This document shows, one piece after another, positions 25,327 through 34,035 of a stretch of DNA of 51,631 nucleotides; within the stretch, counting starts at the first letter, position 1; each line of letters opens with the position of its first letter. The translations under genes and the position numbers were made by a program. This DNA comes from Methanoculleus chikugoensis (lineage in GTDB: Archaea; Halobacteriota; Methanomicrobia; Methanomicrobiales; Methanoculleaceae): assembly GCF_900095385.1 (NCBI RefSeq), contig NZ_FMID01000062.1:1-51631 (forward strand), given 5' to 3'. The notes under the pieces were generated by a model. The model worked only from the letters and a program-made list of their open reading frames with translations. It did not search any database and was not told the DNA's origin.

Positions 25327-25479
25327 GGGGTCGTGGCCAAGCCCGGAATGGCGACGGGCTCCAGCGGTCTTTGCACGTGATGAACAATGGGTCTCCTGAC
25401 TTACGGATGATGACCCGTTGGAGCACTGATGCATGTCGGAGAGACCCGTCGATCGTGAGTTCAAATCTCACCGACCCCA
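25327..25479 (+). tRNA. tRNA-Trp(CCA) with intron
   Basis: The mature tRNA is 25327-25364 joined to 25444-25479. Pairing is complete: acceptor GGGGTCG/CGACCCC, D stem GCCA/TGGC, anticodon stem ACGGG/CCCGT around CTCCAGA with anticodon CCA, and T arm GTGAG-TTCAAAT-CTCAC. A 79-base intron splits it after position 37. The junction forms a textbook bulge-helix-bulge: four-pair helix CTCC/GGAG with three-base bulges AGC and AGA. The CCA end is not encoded. A TATA-like CTTATAC lies about 36 bases upstream. Confidence 0.95.
25365..25443 (+). ncRNA. C/D-box guide RNA in the tRNA-Trp intron
   Basis: The intron has box C GTGATGA (25377-25383), D' CTGA (25396-25399), C' ATGATGA (25407-25413) and D CTGA (25426-25429). 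The guide before D' (GGGTCTC, 25389-25395) pairs with 25441-25447 so that the fifth base from the box faces tRNA position 39 (C39). The guide before D (CCGTTGGAGC) pairs with 25358-25367 and its fifth base faces C34. Both duplexes cross a splice site, so methylation must precede splicing. The same two sites (Cm34, Um39) are known targets of the Haloferax tRNA-Trp intron; here position 39 is C. Confidence 0.92.
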
Positions 25480-25570
25480 CATTCTTATGATCTTACCGGA
25501 TACCGCAGGGTATCTCTGGAACTTCTCCTTCGCGCCTAAGGTGTTCATGCTCCTGCCCTTCAGCCAGCCG

Positions 25571-25875
25571 CACTTCGAAACCCTCCGGCTTTCTCAAGCT
25601 CCGTTCCTACGGAACGTCGCACTTCGCACCTGGCGGTGCTCGAACTCCGGCCCTTCGGCCTGTCGTTCTTCGCGGCTTCGCGTCCTTCGCGTGAGACGGT
25701 ATTACTATCAGCAATCGATATCGCACGCGAAGCCGCGCAGAACGCGAAGAACCGTTTGGTTGTGAGTAACTCCCCTTCGAAGCCTGATGGCTTCTCATGC
25801 TCGCTACACTCGCACTTCGCGTGAGGCCGTGTCATTACTCATAAACTGTCAACTCACGCGAAGAACGCGAAGATG
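25571..25875 (+). repeat. Intergenic cluster of two-hairpin repeats
   Basis: Between tRNA-Trp and the DUF421 gene (25480-25889) I see no gene but a set of structured repeats. Copy C has hairpin 1 at 25577-25593 (GAAACC/GGCTTTC) and hairpin 2 at 25602-25616 (CGTTCC-tac-GGAACG). Copy D has GCACC-tggc-GGTGC at 25626-25639 and GGCC/GGCC at 25649-25660. Copy E has GAAGCC-tgat-GGCTTC at 25779-25794. CGCGAAG-type words recur as an inverted repeat (25665-25695 with 25723-25751) and again near 25856-25872. They match the units at 3044-3190. Confidence 0.65.
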
Positions 25876-25889
25876 CCCTGCAGAGCAGG

Positions 25890-26417
25890 TCACTCCGACT
25901 TCTTCTCCTCCTCTGCGGCCGCGGCCGCCCGGTGCTGGCGGCTCTCCTTATAGGTGAGCGCCGATATGTCGCCGTCGCTCTCGATGTAGGCGACCCGCAC
26001 CTTCTCAATCCCGTCGATGCCCCGTGCCCGGAGCCGCTCGATGAGGTCGTCGCGGGTCATCAGTTCCCGCCTGAGGCTTCGTTCGATCACGTGGCCGTTC
26101 TCGATCACCTTGAGCGCCTCCGGCGAGACGATCTTGCGGAACCGCTTGCTCTTGTACTGTCCGAAGGAGACGAGCACCGAGAGGGTGAGAAGCGTCGACG
26201 CGCTGACGAGCCCTGCAAGGAGCGAGTCGTCGCCCGCGGTGAACGCCTCCGAGATGCTCTCGGATATGATGAGGAGGAGGATCAGGTCGAAGGGCGTCAA
26301 CTGCCCGAACTCGTGCCTGCCGATGACCCGCATGACGAGCAGGAGGAAGAAGTAGATCACCGCCGCCCGGAGGATGAGTTCGACGAGCGGCGTCTGGAGG
26401 ACGAAAAGTTCCGACAT
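25890..26417 (-). CDS. DUF421 (YetF-like) membrane protein
   Basis: The 175-residue protein has about three transmembrane helices in residues 10-85 (ILRAAVIYFFLLLVMRVIGR, FDLILLLIISESISE, STLLTLSVLVSFG), followed by a cytoplasmic domain with IENGHVIERSLRRELMTRDDL, the conserved DUF421 segment. The family occurs widely in bacteria and archaea; its molecular function is not established. The C-terminus ends in an Ala/Glu/Lys-rich tail. It is a single gene starting at ATG 26417. Confidence 0.88.
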   Translation of the reverse strand: MSELFVLQTPLVELILRAAVIYFFLLLVMRVIGRHEFGQLTPFDLILLLIISESISEAFTAGDDSLLAGLVSASTLLTLSVLVSFGQYKSKRFRKIVSPEALKVIENGHVIERSLRRELMTRDDLIERLRARGIDGIEKVRVAYIESDGDISALTYKESRQHRAAAAAEEEKKSE

Positions 26418-26582
26418 GGGCGTGAGTGAACCGTGACCGGATTATACCTTCCCCGGTTTTGTGGGAGACGTCCTCGCCCGGCCTCCTGAACCGGATCTTC
26501 CCGCACATAACAGTATCGCCCCGACCGGGAGGTCTTTAATACCTGCTTCACCAATATTTCAGCACTATCTGAGGGCATCCAT

Positions 26583-27764
26583 ATGTATCTCATCGGTGAA
26601 GCATTGGTTGGAGACGGCGCAGAACTTGCGCACATAGATCTGATAATGGGAAACAAAGAGGGCGCGGTAGGACAGGCGTTCGCAAACGCCATCTCGCAGC
26701 TCTCGAAGGGGCACACGCCGCTCCTCGCGGTCGTCAGGCCGAACCTGCCGACGAAACCTTCGACGCTGATCATCCCGAAGGTCACCATGAAGAAGGGGTA
26801 CCAGGTGAACCAGATGTTCGGGCCCGTCCAGGCCGCGGTGGCGAAGGCCGTCGCGGACTCGGTCGAGGAAGGCGTCTTTGAGGGGGTCGATATCGAGGAC
26901 ACCGTCATCATGGCGAGCGTCTACCTCGACACCGCCGCGGAGGACTACAACAAGATCTACCGGTTCAACTACGGCGCGGTGAAACTCGCGCTCCGCCGGG
27001 CTCTCGACCGGTTCCCCGACGTCGAGACGCTCCTGCACGAGAAGGACCGGGCGGCTCACGCGGTCATGGGATTCAAGGTCCAGCGCCTCTGGGACCCGCC
27101 CTACCTCCAGGTCGCTATGGACCTCGTCGACAGGAACCACATGCGCAAGGTCCTTGAGTCGCTGCCCCAGAACGACCACCTGATCATCGAGGCGGGAACG
27201 CCCCTGATCAAGAAGTTCGGGCTCTCGATCATATCCGAGATCCGCGAGATCCGGCCGAATGCGTTCATCGTCGCGGACTTAAAGACGCTCGACACCGGGA
27301 ACCTCGAGGCACGGATGACCGCCGACGCCGGCGCCGACGCCGTCGTGATCTCCGGCCTCGCGCCCATCTCGACGATCGAGAAGGCGATCGAGGACACCCG
27401 CAAGACCGGGATCTACACGGTCGTGGATATGCTCAACGTCGAGAACCCCGTCGCCGTCATCGAGCAGTTGAAGGTGAAGCCGGACGTCGTGGAACTCCAC
27501 CGGGGCATCGACATCGAGGATACCGACTACGCCTGGGGAGACATCCCGGCGATCAAGAAGGCCGGCGGCGAGCGGCTCCTGGTCGCGACGGCGGGCGGCA
27601 TCCGGCAGCCCGTCGTGAAGGACGCGCTCAAGGCGGGCGCCGACATTCTGGTCGTCGGCCGCGCCATCACCGCGAGCAAGAACATCCAGCACGCGGCCGA
27701 AGAGTTCCTCCAGGAACTGAGCACCGAAGAGATCGACCAGTTCAGGATCATGACCGACTTCTAA
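26583..27764 (+). CDS. fae-hps: Bifunctional Fae/Hps (formaldehyde-activating enzyme / hexulose-phosphate synthase)
   Basis: The 393-residue fusion joins Fae (residues 1-165), which condenses formaldehyde with tetrahydromethanopterin, to Hps (about 170-393), which interconverts formaldehyde plus ribulose 5-phosphate and hexulose 6-phosphate. Fae motifs include MYLIGEALVGDGAELAHID with the catalytic His, and HTPLLAVVRPNLPTKP; Hps motifs include FIVADLKTLDTG and ATAGGIR. In methanogens the pair is thought to make ribulose 5-phosphate in reverse and trap the formaldehyde on the C1 carrier. GAGG precedes ATG 26583, and a T-tract with hairpin follows. Confidence 0.95.
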   Translation: MYLIGEALVGDGAELAHIDLIMGNKEGAVGQAFANAISQLSKGHTPLLAVVRPNLPTKPSTLIIPKVTMKKGYQVNQMFGPVQAAVAKAVADSVEEGVFEGVDIEDTVIMASVYLDTAAEDYNKIYRFNYGAVKLALRRALDRFPDVETLLHEKDRAAHAVMGFKVQRLWDPPYLQVAMDLVDRNHMRKVLESLPQNDHLIIEAGTPLIKKFGLSIISEIREIRPNAFIVADLKTLDTGNLEARMTADAGADAVVISGLAPISTIEKAIEDTRKTGIYTVVDMLNVENPVAVIEQLKVKPDVVELHRGIDIEDTDYAWGDIPAIKKAGGERLLVATAGGIRQPVVKDALKAGADILVVGRAITASKNIQHAAEEFLQELSTEEIDQFRIMTDF

Positions 27765-27778
27765 CGTCGGCCGATATC

Positions 27779-27806
27779 TTTTTTTCCGCCGGAGAGTTTC
27801 CGGCGG
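27779..27806 (+). terminator. T-tract plus hairpin after fae-hps
   Basis: Seven T residues (27779-27785) are followed by an eight-pair hairpin CCGCCGGA/TCCGGCGG (27786-27806). The T-tract is the likely archaeal termination signal; the hairpin may protect RNA ends. Confidence 0.55.
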
Positions 27807-27867
27807 CGCAGGGTTGCAAGCCGTCCCGGACAATAGGTTAACGTGAGCAGAACGGCAACGAATAACC

Positions 27868-28455
27868 ATGTCGTTTCCCGGCCCGGTGAGCGGGCAGGCT
27901 CCGGCCGACGGGGGATCGCCGGAACCCGGGGCGGGCACGGGCGGGTATCGGCGGCTGAACCGGAAGTGCATGCTCTCGATGTACATCGACTACGCCATAG
28001 GGTATGCGGTTCTGCTCGCGGCCTACATCCTCACAAAGACCTATGGAGAAGGGTTCCTGGGGGCCTACTACGATCCTGTCGGGTACGGGTTCCTGGTCGC
28101 CCTGGGGATCGCTCTGGTCTACATAGCCGTGGCTCCGCCGGTCTTCTACGCCCGGTACCGCTACCGGATCACCGAAGACCGGGTTGATGTGCGTTGCGGA
28201 GTCCTCTTCATCCGCCACACCCTGGTCCCGATCGAGCGGGTGCACCAGGTGGAGATCGCGAGAGGCCCGATCAACAACCTGCTCGGCCTCGCTGATGTCA
28301 CCATAACCACGGCAGGGGGCGAGGCGACCCTCAGGTACCTGGAACTTGACGAGGCGGAGAAGGTGGCCGACCGGCTCAACAACCTGATCGGGAGGATGCT
28401 CCGGGAGAGGATGCCGACGACCCCGGGCCCCCGGCCGGGGGCTGCAGACGAATGA
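27868..28455 (+). CDS. PH domain-containing membrane protein (YdbS-like)
   Basis: The 195-residue product has two transmembrane helices (about residues 45-60 and 70-90), then a bacterial PH domain with YRITEDRVDVRCGVLFIRHTLVPIERVHQVE and ITTAGGEATLRYLE in order. The N-terminal 30 residues are Gly/Pro-rich and poorly conserved. It overlaps the next gene as ATGA and forms a two-gene unit like bacterial ydbS-ydbT. These pairs are membrane-associated and of unknown detailed function; an envelope-related role is inferred. Confidence 0.85.
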   Translation: MSFPGPVSGQAPADGGSPEPGAGTGGYRRLNRKCMLSMYIDYAIGYAVLLAAYILTKTYGEGFLGAYYDPVGYGFLVALGIALVYIAVAPPVFYARYRYRITEDRVDVRCGVLFIRHTLVPIERVHQVEIARGPINNLLGLADVTITTAGGEATLRYLELDEAEKVADRLNNLIGRMLRERMPTTPGPRPGAADE

Positions 28456-29951
28456 CCGACGAGTGCAGCAGCGATACGGCTGCGGACACCCCAACTCGCC
28501 ATGACGAGACGATCCGGTGCCACCCGAGCATCATCGTGGAGCGCTCGCTCTCGGCAATCGTGGTGCTGGGCGTCCTCGCCACGCAGCTCGGCAGGGGTGC
28601 CGTACCGGCCGTGTTCGCGATCCTCTTCATCGGGCTGGTGCTCTTCAACTACCGGCAGTGGAGCCGGACGACCGTCCGGTTCGACGAGACGGGCGTGGTG
28701 GTGGAGAGGAACACCCTCTTCAAGACGAAGAAGACGCTCCCCTACGCGAAGATGGCGTCGGTCAACATCAACCGGGGCGTTCTGAACAGGGTCTTCGGGA
28801 CGTCGAGGCTGCAGATCAACATCAACTCGGGCAGCGGTGCCACGGTGCCGGAAGCCGTCCTGACGTTCCGGCAGGATGTGGCGGAGGGGATACGGGCGGG
28901 GATGGCAGAGCGGCTGTACGGCGGCGAACCCGTCCCGGAAGAAGAGCCGGCCGAACCCCCGGTCACGTTCTCCCCGGCGGACGTGATCGTCCACGGCCTC
29001 TTCAGCGTCTCGACCTACCAGACGGTCTTCGGTTTTGCGTTCCTGGCCTACTCCGTCTTCCAGTTGTATCTCTCCGCGGGGGTAGGCGGGGGAGCACTGG
29101 TCTCCCTGCTGATGTTCGTTGTCGTCCAGCTGGCGCCGTCGGTCTCGCTGATATCCCATTACTACAACTACCGGGTCTACCGCCGGGGCGATACGATATA
29201 CCTGGAGCACGGCCTTATCCGGACGTACAGGACGTCGTTTGCCGCGTCGAGGATCAACGCCGTCCGGGTAAAGCGGACTCTCGCGGCCCGGCTCCTCCAC
29301 CGGTCGTGCATCGAGGCGGAGGTGGTGGGGCTCGCGTCCGGGAGCGGGGAGAGTCTCCGCCCCGTCCTCTGCCTCCTGAAAGACGATGCGGCACAGCAGA
29401 GGCTTCTCGAAGACCTGGTGCCGGAGTTCGTGTACGAAGGAGGTCGGGAGAAGCAGCCGGAGGGGGCGAAGGGCGTGCTCCGGGTCCGGGCCGCTGTAGC
29501 GTCCTTCGCGCTCGCTCTCGCGATGGTCTACCCGTCGATCGCCGTCTACCGCGCGACGACGGCCCTCCCGGGGATCGCGGGGACGGTCCTCCCCTGGGTG
29601 CTGCCGCTCGCGACGGCGGCAGTCGTCCTCGCGATATGCTACGCGACATACGTCTCCTACCGGGTGACGGAGTTCGGCACGGACAGCGACCTCTTCACGT
29701 TCGTGAACGGTGCCGTCGACCGCGAGACCGTCGTGATGAACTACGACAGGGTGCAGATGGTCTGGATCACAAAGGGGCCGGTCGCCCGGTTCTTCGGCGT
29801 CGCCCGGGGGCAGGTGTACCTCCTCTCGGCGATCGGGGGGGCGAGCGTCGGATCGGGGTATTTCGACGAGGGCCGGCTCGCCGCCATCGGGGAGACCGTG
29901 ATGGCGCGGATCGTGAGCGGGGAGTACGATTACCGGAAGAACAGTGTCTGA
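28452..29951 (+). CDS. PH domain-containing membrane protein (YdbT-like)
   Basis: The 499-residue protein has three PH-like modules, each beginning with V-R-F/V-T-E-F and a strand-turn pattern, alternating with pairs of transmembrane helices near residues 35-65, 190-230 and 345-395. The third module contains GAVDRETVVMNYDRVQMV. Start ATG 28452 overlaps the preceding stop. Such YdbT-like proteins occur next to YdbS-like partners. The 129 bases after it hold nothing I can identify. Confidence 0.85.
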   Translation: MTDECSSDTAADTPTRHDETIRCHPSIIVERSLSAIVVLGVLATQLGRGAVPAVFAILFIGLVLFNYRQWSRTTVRFDETGVVVERNTLFKTKKTLPYAKMASVNINRGVLNRVFGTSRLQININSGSGATVPEAVLTFRQDVAEGIRAGMAERLYGGEPVPEEEPAEPPVTFSPADVIVHGLFSVSTYQTVFGFAFLAYSVFQLYLSAGVGGGALVSLLMFVVVQLAPSVSLISHYYNYRVYRRGDTIYLEHGLIRTYRTSFAASRINAVRVKRTLAARLLHRSCIEAEVVGLASGSGESLRPVLCLLKDDAAQQRLLEDLVPEFVYEGGREKQPEGAKGVLRVRAAVASFALALAMVYPSIAVYRATTALPGIAGTVLPWVLPLATAAVVLAICYATYVSYRVTEFGTDSDLFTFVNGAVDRETVVMNYDRVQMVWITKGPVARFFGVARGQVYLLSAIGGASVGSGYFDEGRLAAIGETVMARIVSGEYDYRKNSV

Positions 29952-30080
29952 GCGGGGGAAGGCCCCGGCTGTGAGAGATCTCGAATCCGGGAAGAGGAAT
30001 CAGCTCGATCGGTATGAGAAAAAGGGTGGCGGGTCAGGGCTCACCGGTAGACCGGGGCCGGTAAAAGTGCGATCGCCTGC

Positions 30081-31808
30081 CTAGAGATCTCTTCCTGTCT
30101 TCTGAAGTATCTCCTGCATCTCCGGGGTCAACTGGAGAACAAGTTCTGCATTATATGCACCGCTTGGCTTCATCTCTACGGGAGATTGGAATATCTGTTG
30201 GGCTGCGATAGCATACGACCGCGATTGGGCAGCGGGCGATCCGTCTCTGACCGCCGGATCGACATTGGTCGCAAAGATCGAGACGGTATCATCGCCGTTA
30301 TAGACGACCTCGAAGATCCGGAACTGCTGAGGGAACTCCCGCAGTGATGCGGTTTCAACCTGCCAGAAACCGAGTTCAGGACGGTCGACATCCGGAGATT
30401 TGATAGGTATCACGGTATTTTGATGGCGATGCCCCGAGATCCATACCATGAGATTTGGATAGGTCTGAAGTTTGGCTATCAGATCGACATCGGATACCGC
30501 AGCGTACTGACTCCATTTCATCAACGAACTGAGACCGGCTTCATCCTCCTGGATGACTATCGGAATGTGTGCTGCGATGATCATGAGCTTTCCTTCAGCC
30601 TGACCACTCTCGAGTTCTTGTACCAGCCAGTCGTAGCGTTCCTGATCGATAGAACCAAATCCGGAGCTGCCTTCACCGGGATCATCGTCCCTCTGGGTAT
30701 CATCAAGCACAATGACCTTTATCGGAACGTCCGATCTCGGTTCGAACGAGTAACAGGCAAATCCCGTTGTTCTATCGGACTGGTTGAATCCATGCCCTTT
30801 TGGACTTGAAGGGGAGTCTAAAAATTCACCGATCCCCTCTGTTCTCGAGAGGAAACTGCGATTTTGATCGGCCGGGACCGTTGGGGCACCATCAGGGAAG
30901 TCGGTGACGGGGCCTGCACCGATGATGTCACCATAGGGTGTCCGGCCATCGATTGCTCCCATATAGAAGCCACGGCTCTTCAACTGGCGCGGATCGGAGA
31001 AGATATTACCCAATTCGAGTACGGCGTTGCCGGTCAAGGCACTGTTGACGTGATCATCAGGAGGGAAGAGACCCATCCAGAAGTGATCGTGATTGCCGAG
31101 AGCCTGATACCATCTGATCGATTCATCAAGCCCTGCCGCTCTGTATTGGTCCTGGTAATCGTTGAGAGGGCCGGGGATGGGATCGTCCCTGTCACCCGAA
31201 TCGGGGTTGACCGTCCTGCCGTCAAGCACATCGATATACCATCGCAGTTCGTTGTACTGGCCACTGTTGATTGCGTCACCAAGGAATATGCCGAAGTCAA
31301 ATGGATCCTCTTTATGAAGGGCGTTCACCGTCTGGACCGCCGCGTCGAGGACATGGGTGGTATACAGCATAGCCGGAGAGTATCCTGAGATTACACCCCA
31401 TTTATAGCCATAATAGACCACCTGACCGGGAGACTCTTTGTCAGTGATATGGATATCGCTCATGGCAAAGAAGGTCAAAAGCTTCTTTGTATTGGTATCC
31501 GATCCAGGGGTGTATCCATCCGGCATGAGGTCCAGTCTCTTCTCATAACCCAGCCCCTCGCCAAACTCCCAGACCCCATATCCATACTCTGAAAAGTTTG
31601 CGACCTGATCCGGATTCAGGGCAGGCGACGTCAAAGGGACGGGGACGGGAAGAACGGTTCTGTCAACTGTTGTCAGGACCAGAGAATCTATCGGATAATC
31701 CGGTCCTCCTTCTTCGGGGAGCTGGGAGCCGGGACCAGTGCATCCTGCTGCAGTGATGAACACCACGAGCAGGAGAGCCAGTATGGCGCCTACTTTAGAA
31801 TTGTACAT
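30081..31808 (-). CDS. Secreted lipoprotein metallophosphoesterase
   Basis: The 575-residue protein has a lipoprotein signal (hydrophobic LALLLVVFITAAGC, lipobox Cys near residue 23) and the calcineurin-like metallophosphoesterase motifs in order: FAMSDIHI, FLGDAIN, ALGNHDHF, IIAAHIPI and ISGHRHQN. It matches the TIGR03768-type family. I place the start at ATG 31808, which puts the signal peptide at the N-terminus; an upstream in-frame ATG at 31883 would bury it. The protein should hydrolyse phosphoesters outside the membrane. GC is lower than in the neighbours, which may point to acquisition. Confidence 0.87.
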   Translation of the reverse strand: MYNSKVGAILALLLVVFITAAGCTGPGSQLPEEGGPDYPIDSLVLTTVDRTVLPVPVPLTSPALNPDQVANFSEYGYGVWEFGEGLGYEKRLDLMPDGYTPGSDTNTKKLLTFFAMSDIHITDKESPGQVVYYGYKWGVISGYSPAMLYTTHVLDAAVQTVNALHKEDPFDFGIFLGDAINSGQYNELRWYIDVLDGRTVNPDSGDRDDPIPGPLNDYQDQYRAAGLDESIRWYQALGNHDHFWMGLFPPDDHVNSALTGNAVLELGNIFSDPRQLKSRGFYMGAIDGRTPYGDIIGAGPVTDFPDGAPTVPADQNRSFLSRTEGIGEFLDSPSSPKGHGFNQSDRTTGFACYSFEPRSDVPIKVIVLDDTQRDDDPGEGSSGFGSIDQERYDWLVQELESGQAEGKLMIIAAHIPIVIQEDEAGLSSLMKWSQYAAVSDVDLIAKLQTYPNLMVWISGHRHQNTVIPIKSPDVDRPELGFWQVETASLREFPQQFRIFEVVYNGDDTVSIFATNVDPAVRDGSPAAQSRSYAIAAQQIFQSPVEMKPSGAYNAELVLQLTPEMQEILQKTGRDL

Positions 31809-32025
31809 ATTTTTCTTAGGATCAAATTGGAGATAAGGCTTTTTACGGGAGAGTACCAGATCGTCAGATGTATATACCGGCAATGACGGGACACGACAGT
31901 AGGGATGACACTACTCCTTTTCGTCCTGCAGCTGCGCCCATTCATAACGAGGCTCATAAACATTGACTGGATTTCGACTTAAATTTCGATCGGAGTAAAT
32001 TTCATGGAGATATTTGTTTTACTCA

Positions 32026-32049
32026 TTATGTGTTGTGCCTGACACATAA
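32026..32049. promoter_or_regulatory. Inverted repeat in the metallophosphoesterase/mntA gap
   Basis: TTATGTGT (32026-32033) and ACACATAA (32042-32049) form perfect eight-base arms with an eight-base spacer. The site lies in the 434-base gap 31809-32242, between divergent genes, and may be an operator for the toxin-antitoxin pair or the esterase. Nothing else coding is visible in that gap. Confidence 0.45.
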
Positions 32050-32242
32050 CGAGATTCGGGATTTGTTTTTCTTCAGTGCGAGGCGGGGCTGAAGATAACC
32101 GGGTAACCGACCCCCGGCGAACTCCCGCCACGAGTACGGCGCCTGCTATCGGCCCTGTGCCGAAGCCGGGGGACCGGGCTGGAACGGTTCACCCGAAAGG
32201 GCTAATGTCTCAGGAGTAGTAATACCGTCATAGAGGACTCCG

Positions 32243-32554
32243 GTGCACGCAATCATTCGCGAGAAGATCCCTGATCTCGCCCGCATCGCGGCACGTCACC
32301 GCGTGAGGCGACTGAGCATATTCGGTTCGGCGGCGAGCGGCCGGTTCGACCCGGCAGCAAGCGACATCGACTTCGTCGTCGAGTTCGAGCCGATGACCCC
32401 GGTGGAGCATGCACGGGCGTACTTCGGCCTCGCCGAAGACCTGGCCCGGGCCCTCGGCCGCGAGGTCGATCTCGTTGAACTCTCCGCGGTAAGGAACCCA
32501 ATCTTCCGCCAGGCGGTGGAAGAGACCGCGAGGGAGATCTATGCCGTCGCGTGA
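32243..32554 (+). CDS. mntA: MntA-like nucleotidyltransferase (antitoxin)
   Basis: The 103-residue protein is a minimal nucleotidyltransferase with SIFGSAASGRF and the acidic pair SDIDFVVEF, plus the third strand VDLVE. In characterised MntA/HepT systems it AMPylates a Tyr in HepT and so silences the HepT RNase. It starts with GTG 32243 behind GAGGA. It overlaps the hepT gene by 14 bases, so the two proteins are made together. Confidence 0.9.
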   Translation: MHAIIREKIPDLARIAARHRVRRLSIFGSAASGRFDPAASDIDFVVEFEPMTPVEHARAYFGLAEDLARALGREVDLVELSAVRNPIFRQAVEETAREIYAVA

Positions 32555-32888
32555 GGCGAAGAAGTACCTCTACGATATTGCCGAGGCCGCGAAGCATATC
32601 GCGCAGTTCACTGCCGGCAGGACGTACGAAGAATATCACGCCGACCCCATGCTCCGTTCTGCAGTGGAACGGCAGTTTGAGATCATCGGCGAAGCCCTGA
32701 ACCAGCTCCTCCAGCGGGAGTCGGATCTTCAGAAGAAGATCTCCGATGCACCCCTGATCATCGCGTTCAGGAACCGTTTGATTCACGGATATGCAACTGT
32801 ATCCGATGAGGTTGTCTGGGGTGTTGTCAAAGGGTATCTGCCGGTTCTTTCCGGTGAGGTGCAGGCTCTCCTGACAGAGAACGAATAG
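32541..32888 (+). CDS. hepT: HepT-like HEPN ribonuclease toxin
   Basis: The 115-residue helical protein carries the HEPN RNase motif RNRLIHGY (R-x4-H-x-Y), with His as catalytic residue and Tyr as the likely AMPylation target. FEIIGEALNQL is typical of HepT. It is the toxin of the MntA/HepT pair encoded with the gene just upstream. The intact copy offers a direct comparison for the truncated fragment at 339-467. Confidence 0.9.
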   Translation: MPSREAKKYLYDIAEAAKHIAQFTAGRTYEEYHADPMLRSAVERQFEIIGEALNQLLQRESDLQKKISDAPLIIAFRNRLIHGYATVSDEVVWGVVKGYLPVLSGEVQALLTENE

Positions 32889-32943
32889 TCAGTGCCGTTG
32901 CGTCTTTAAAAAAGGGGTTTTAAGCAGGGTTACCCCCGCCCCT

Positions 32944-34020
32944 TCACGCCCTCTCCTGGACCTTCAACCCCTCGTTGTCCACCGTCGTCGCGATCGCGAT
33001 CCGGAGCCCGACCCCTGCAAGGATCTTCGCCACCTCATCCTCCGGCCGGTCGGTGATGACCGCGATCGACGGGCCGACCGAACTCATCCCGACGAACTCG
33101 AGGCCGGCTTCGCGGAGCGCCGCCATGTAGCGGTAGATCTCGAACCCGTGGTGCTCCACCTCGGCCCGCTTCGAGCCGCGGAACTCGATCTCCCATATGA
33201 CGTCGCCGGCTTTCCTGAGATCGCCCCTCTCCAGCGCCGGGATCAGGTCCATCAGGACGAGGTAGGACTTCAGCTCGCGGTCGCGGTAGTCGAGCGTCCG
33301 GGCCTTGTTCATCAGGAGGTCGAACTCCATCTCCCCCGCCGACGATATATCGGAGGACGGGATGGCGATATACACCTGCTTTCCCACGGCGAACGCGTGC
33401 CGGTAGACGAGCGCCAGTTCGTCGCCCATCACGACCATCCCGCCGTGGATGGTCGCGGCAGGCCCGACGCCGGTCTCGAACGCGAACGCGACGTTCCCGG
33501 TCGTCGTCTCCTCGACGAAGTTGCAGCCGATGAGGAGGCGGAGCTGGTCAGAGGTCAGGGGCGAGCCCACGGCGGTGTTGAGGGCGTGTCCGACCGCCGT
33601 CAGGATGGTGCTCGTCGACCCGAGCCCGACATGCTCGTGCTGGTGGTCGCGGGCGCGGATCTTAAACCCGCCCTCATAACCGACGACCTGCCGGAAGGCC
33701 TCCACGAAGTGCCGGAGGATCGGCTCGCGGGTGTAGTCGATCTCGATCCCTGAATCCGTGCACTCGACCTCGGCGGTGCAGTAGACGGCGATGGCAAACC
33801 CGATCCCGCCACCCCCGGCGTGGTCGGGGGAGAACCGGTTCATGTCGAGCACGGTGAGGTGGATCCGTGCAGGAGCACGGACGACGACGGTGCCGGATAC
33901 CGGGTTGAGCCGGTAGTCCTTCTTGAGGCCACACGGCCGGATCTTCTCGCCGGGGGAGAAAGAGATGAACTCGTACTCGACGAGGTCGAGATCCCCTCCG
34001 CGGATCTTCATTATAGCCAT
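32944..34020 (-). CDS. Beta-ribofuranosylaminobenzene 5'-phosphate synthase
   Basis: The 358-residue GHMP-fold enzyme joins 4-hydroxybenzoate or p-aminobenzoate to PRPP, the first committed step of methanopterin synthesis. Motifs include VRAPARIHLTVLDMNR, HVGLGSTSTILTAVGHAL (GHMP glycine-rich loop) and VGMSSVGPSIAVI. The first 45 residues precede the usual domain start, so ATG 34020 is accepted with some reserve (an internal ATG is at residue 4). It is followed 16 bases upstream by a DUF2148 ferredoxin gene on the same strand, probably in one transcript. Confidence 0.88.
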   Translation of the reverse strand: MAIMKIRGGDLDLVEYEFISFSPGEKIRPCGLKKDYRLNPVSGTVVVRAPARIHLTVLDMNRFSPDHAGGGGIGFAIAVYCTAEVECTDSGIEIDYTREPILRHFVEAFRQVVGYEGGFKIRARDHQHEHVGLGSTSTILTAVGHALNTAVGSPLTSDQLRLLIGCNFVEETTTGNVAFAFETGVGPAATIHGGMVVMGDELALVYRHAFAVGKQVYIAIPSSDISSAGEMEFDLLMNKARTLDYRDRELKSYLVLMDLIPALERGDLRKAGDVIWEIEFRGSKRAEVEHHGFEIYRYMAALREAGLEFVGMSSVGPSIAVITDRPEDEVAKILAGVGLRIAIATTVDNEGLKVQERA

Positions 34021-34035
34021 TTTGACACTTCGCTT

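Noticed and set aside
25480-25889. CRISPR array
   Set aside because: Repeats are irregularly spaced, self-complementary and differ in sequence; there are no uniform spacers and no cas genes in the window.
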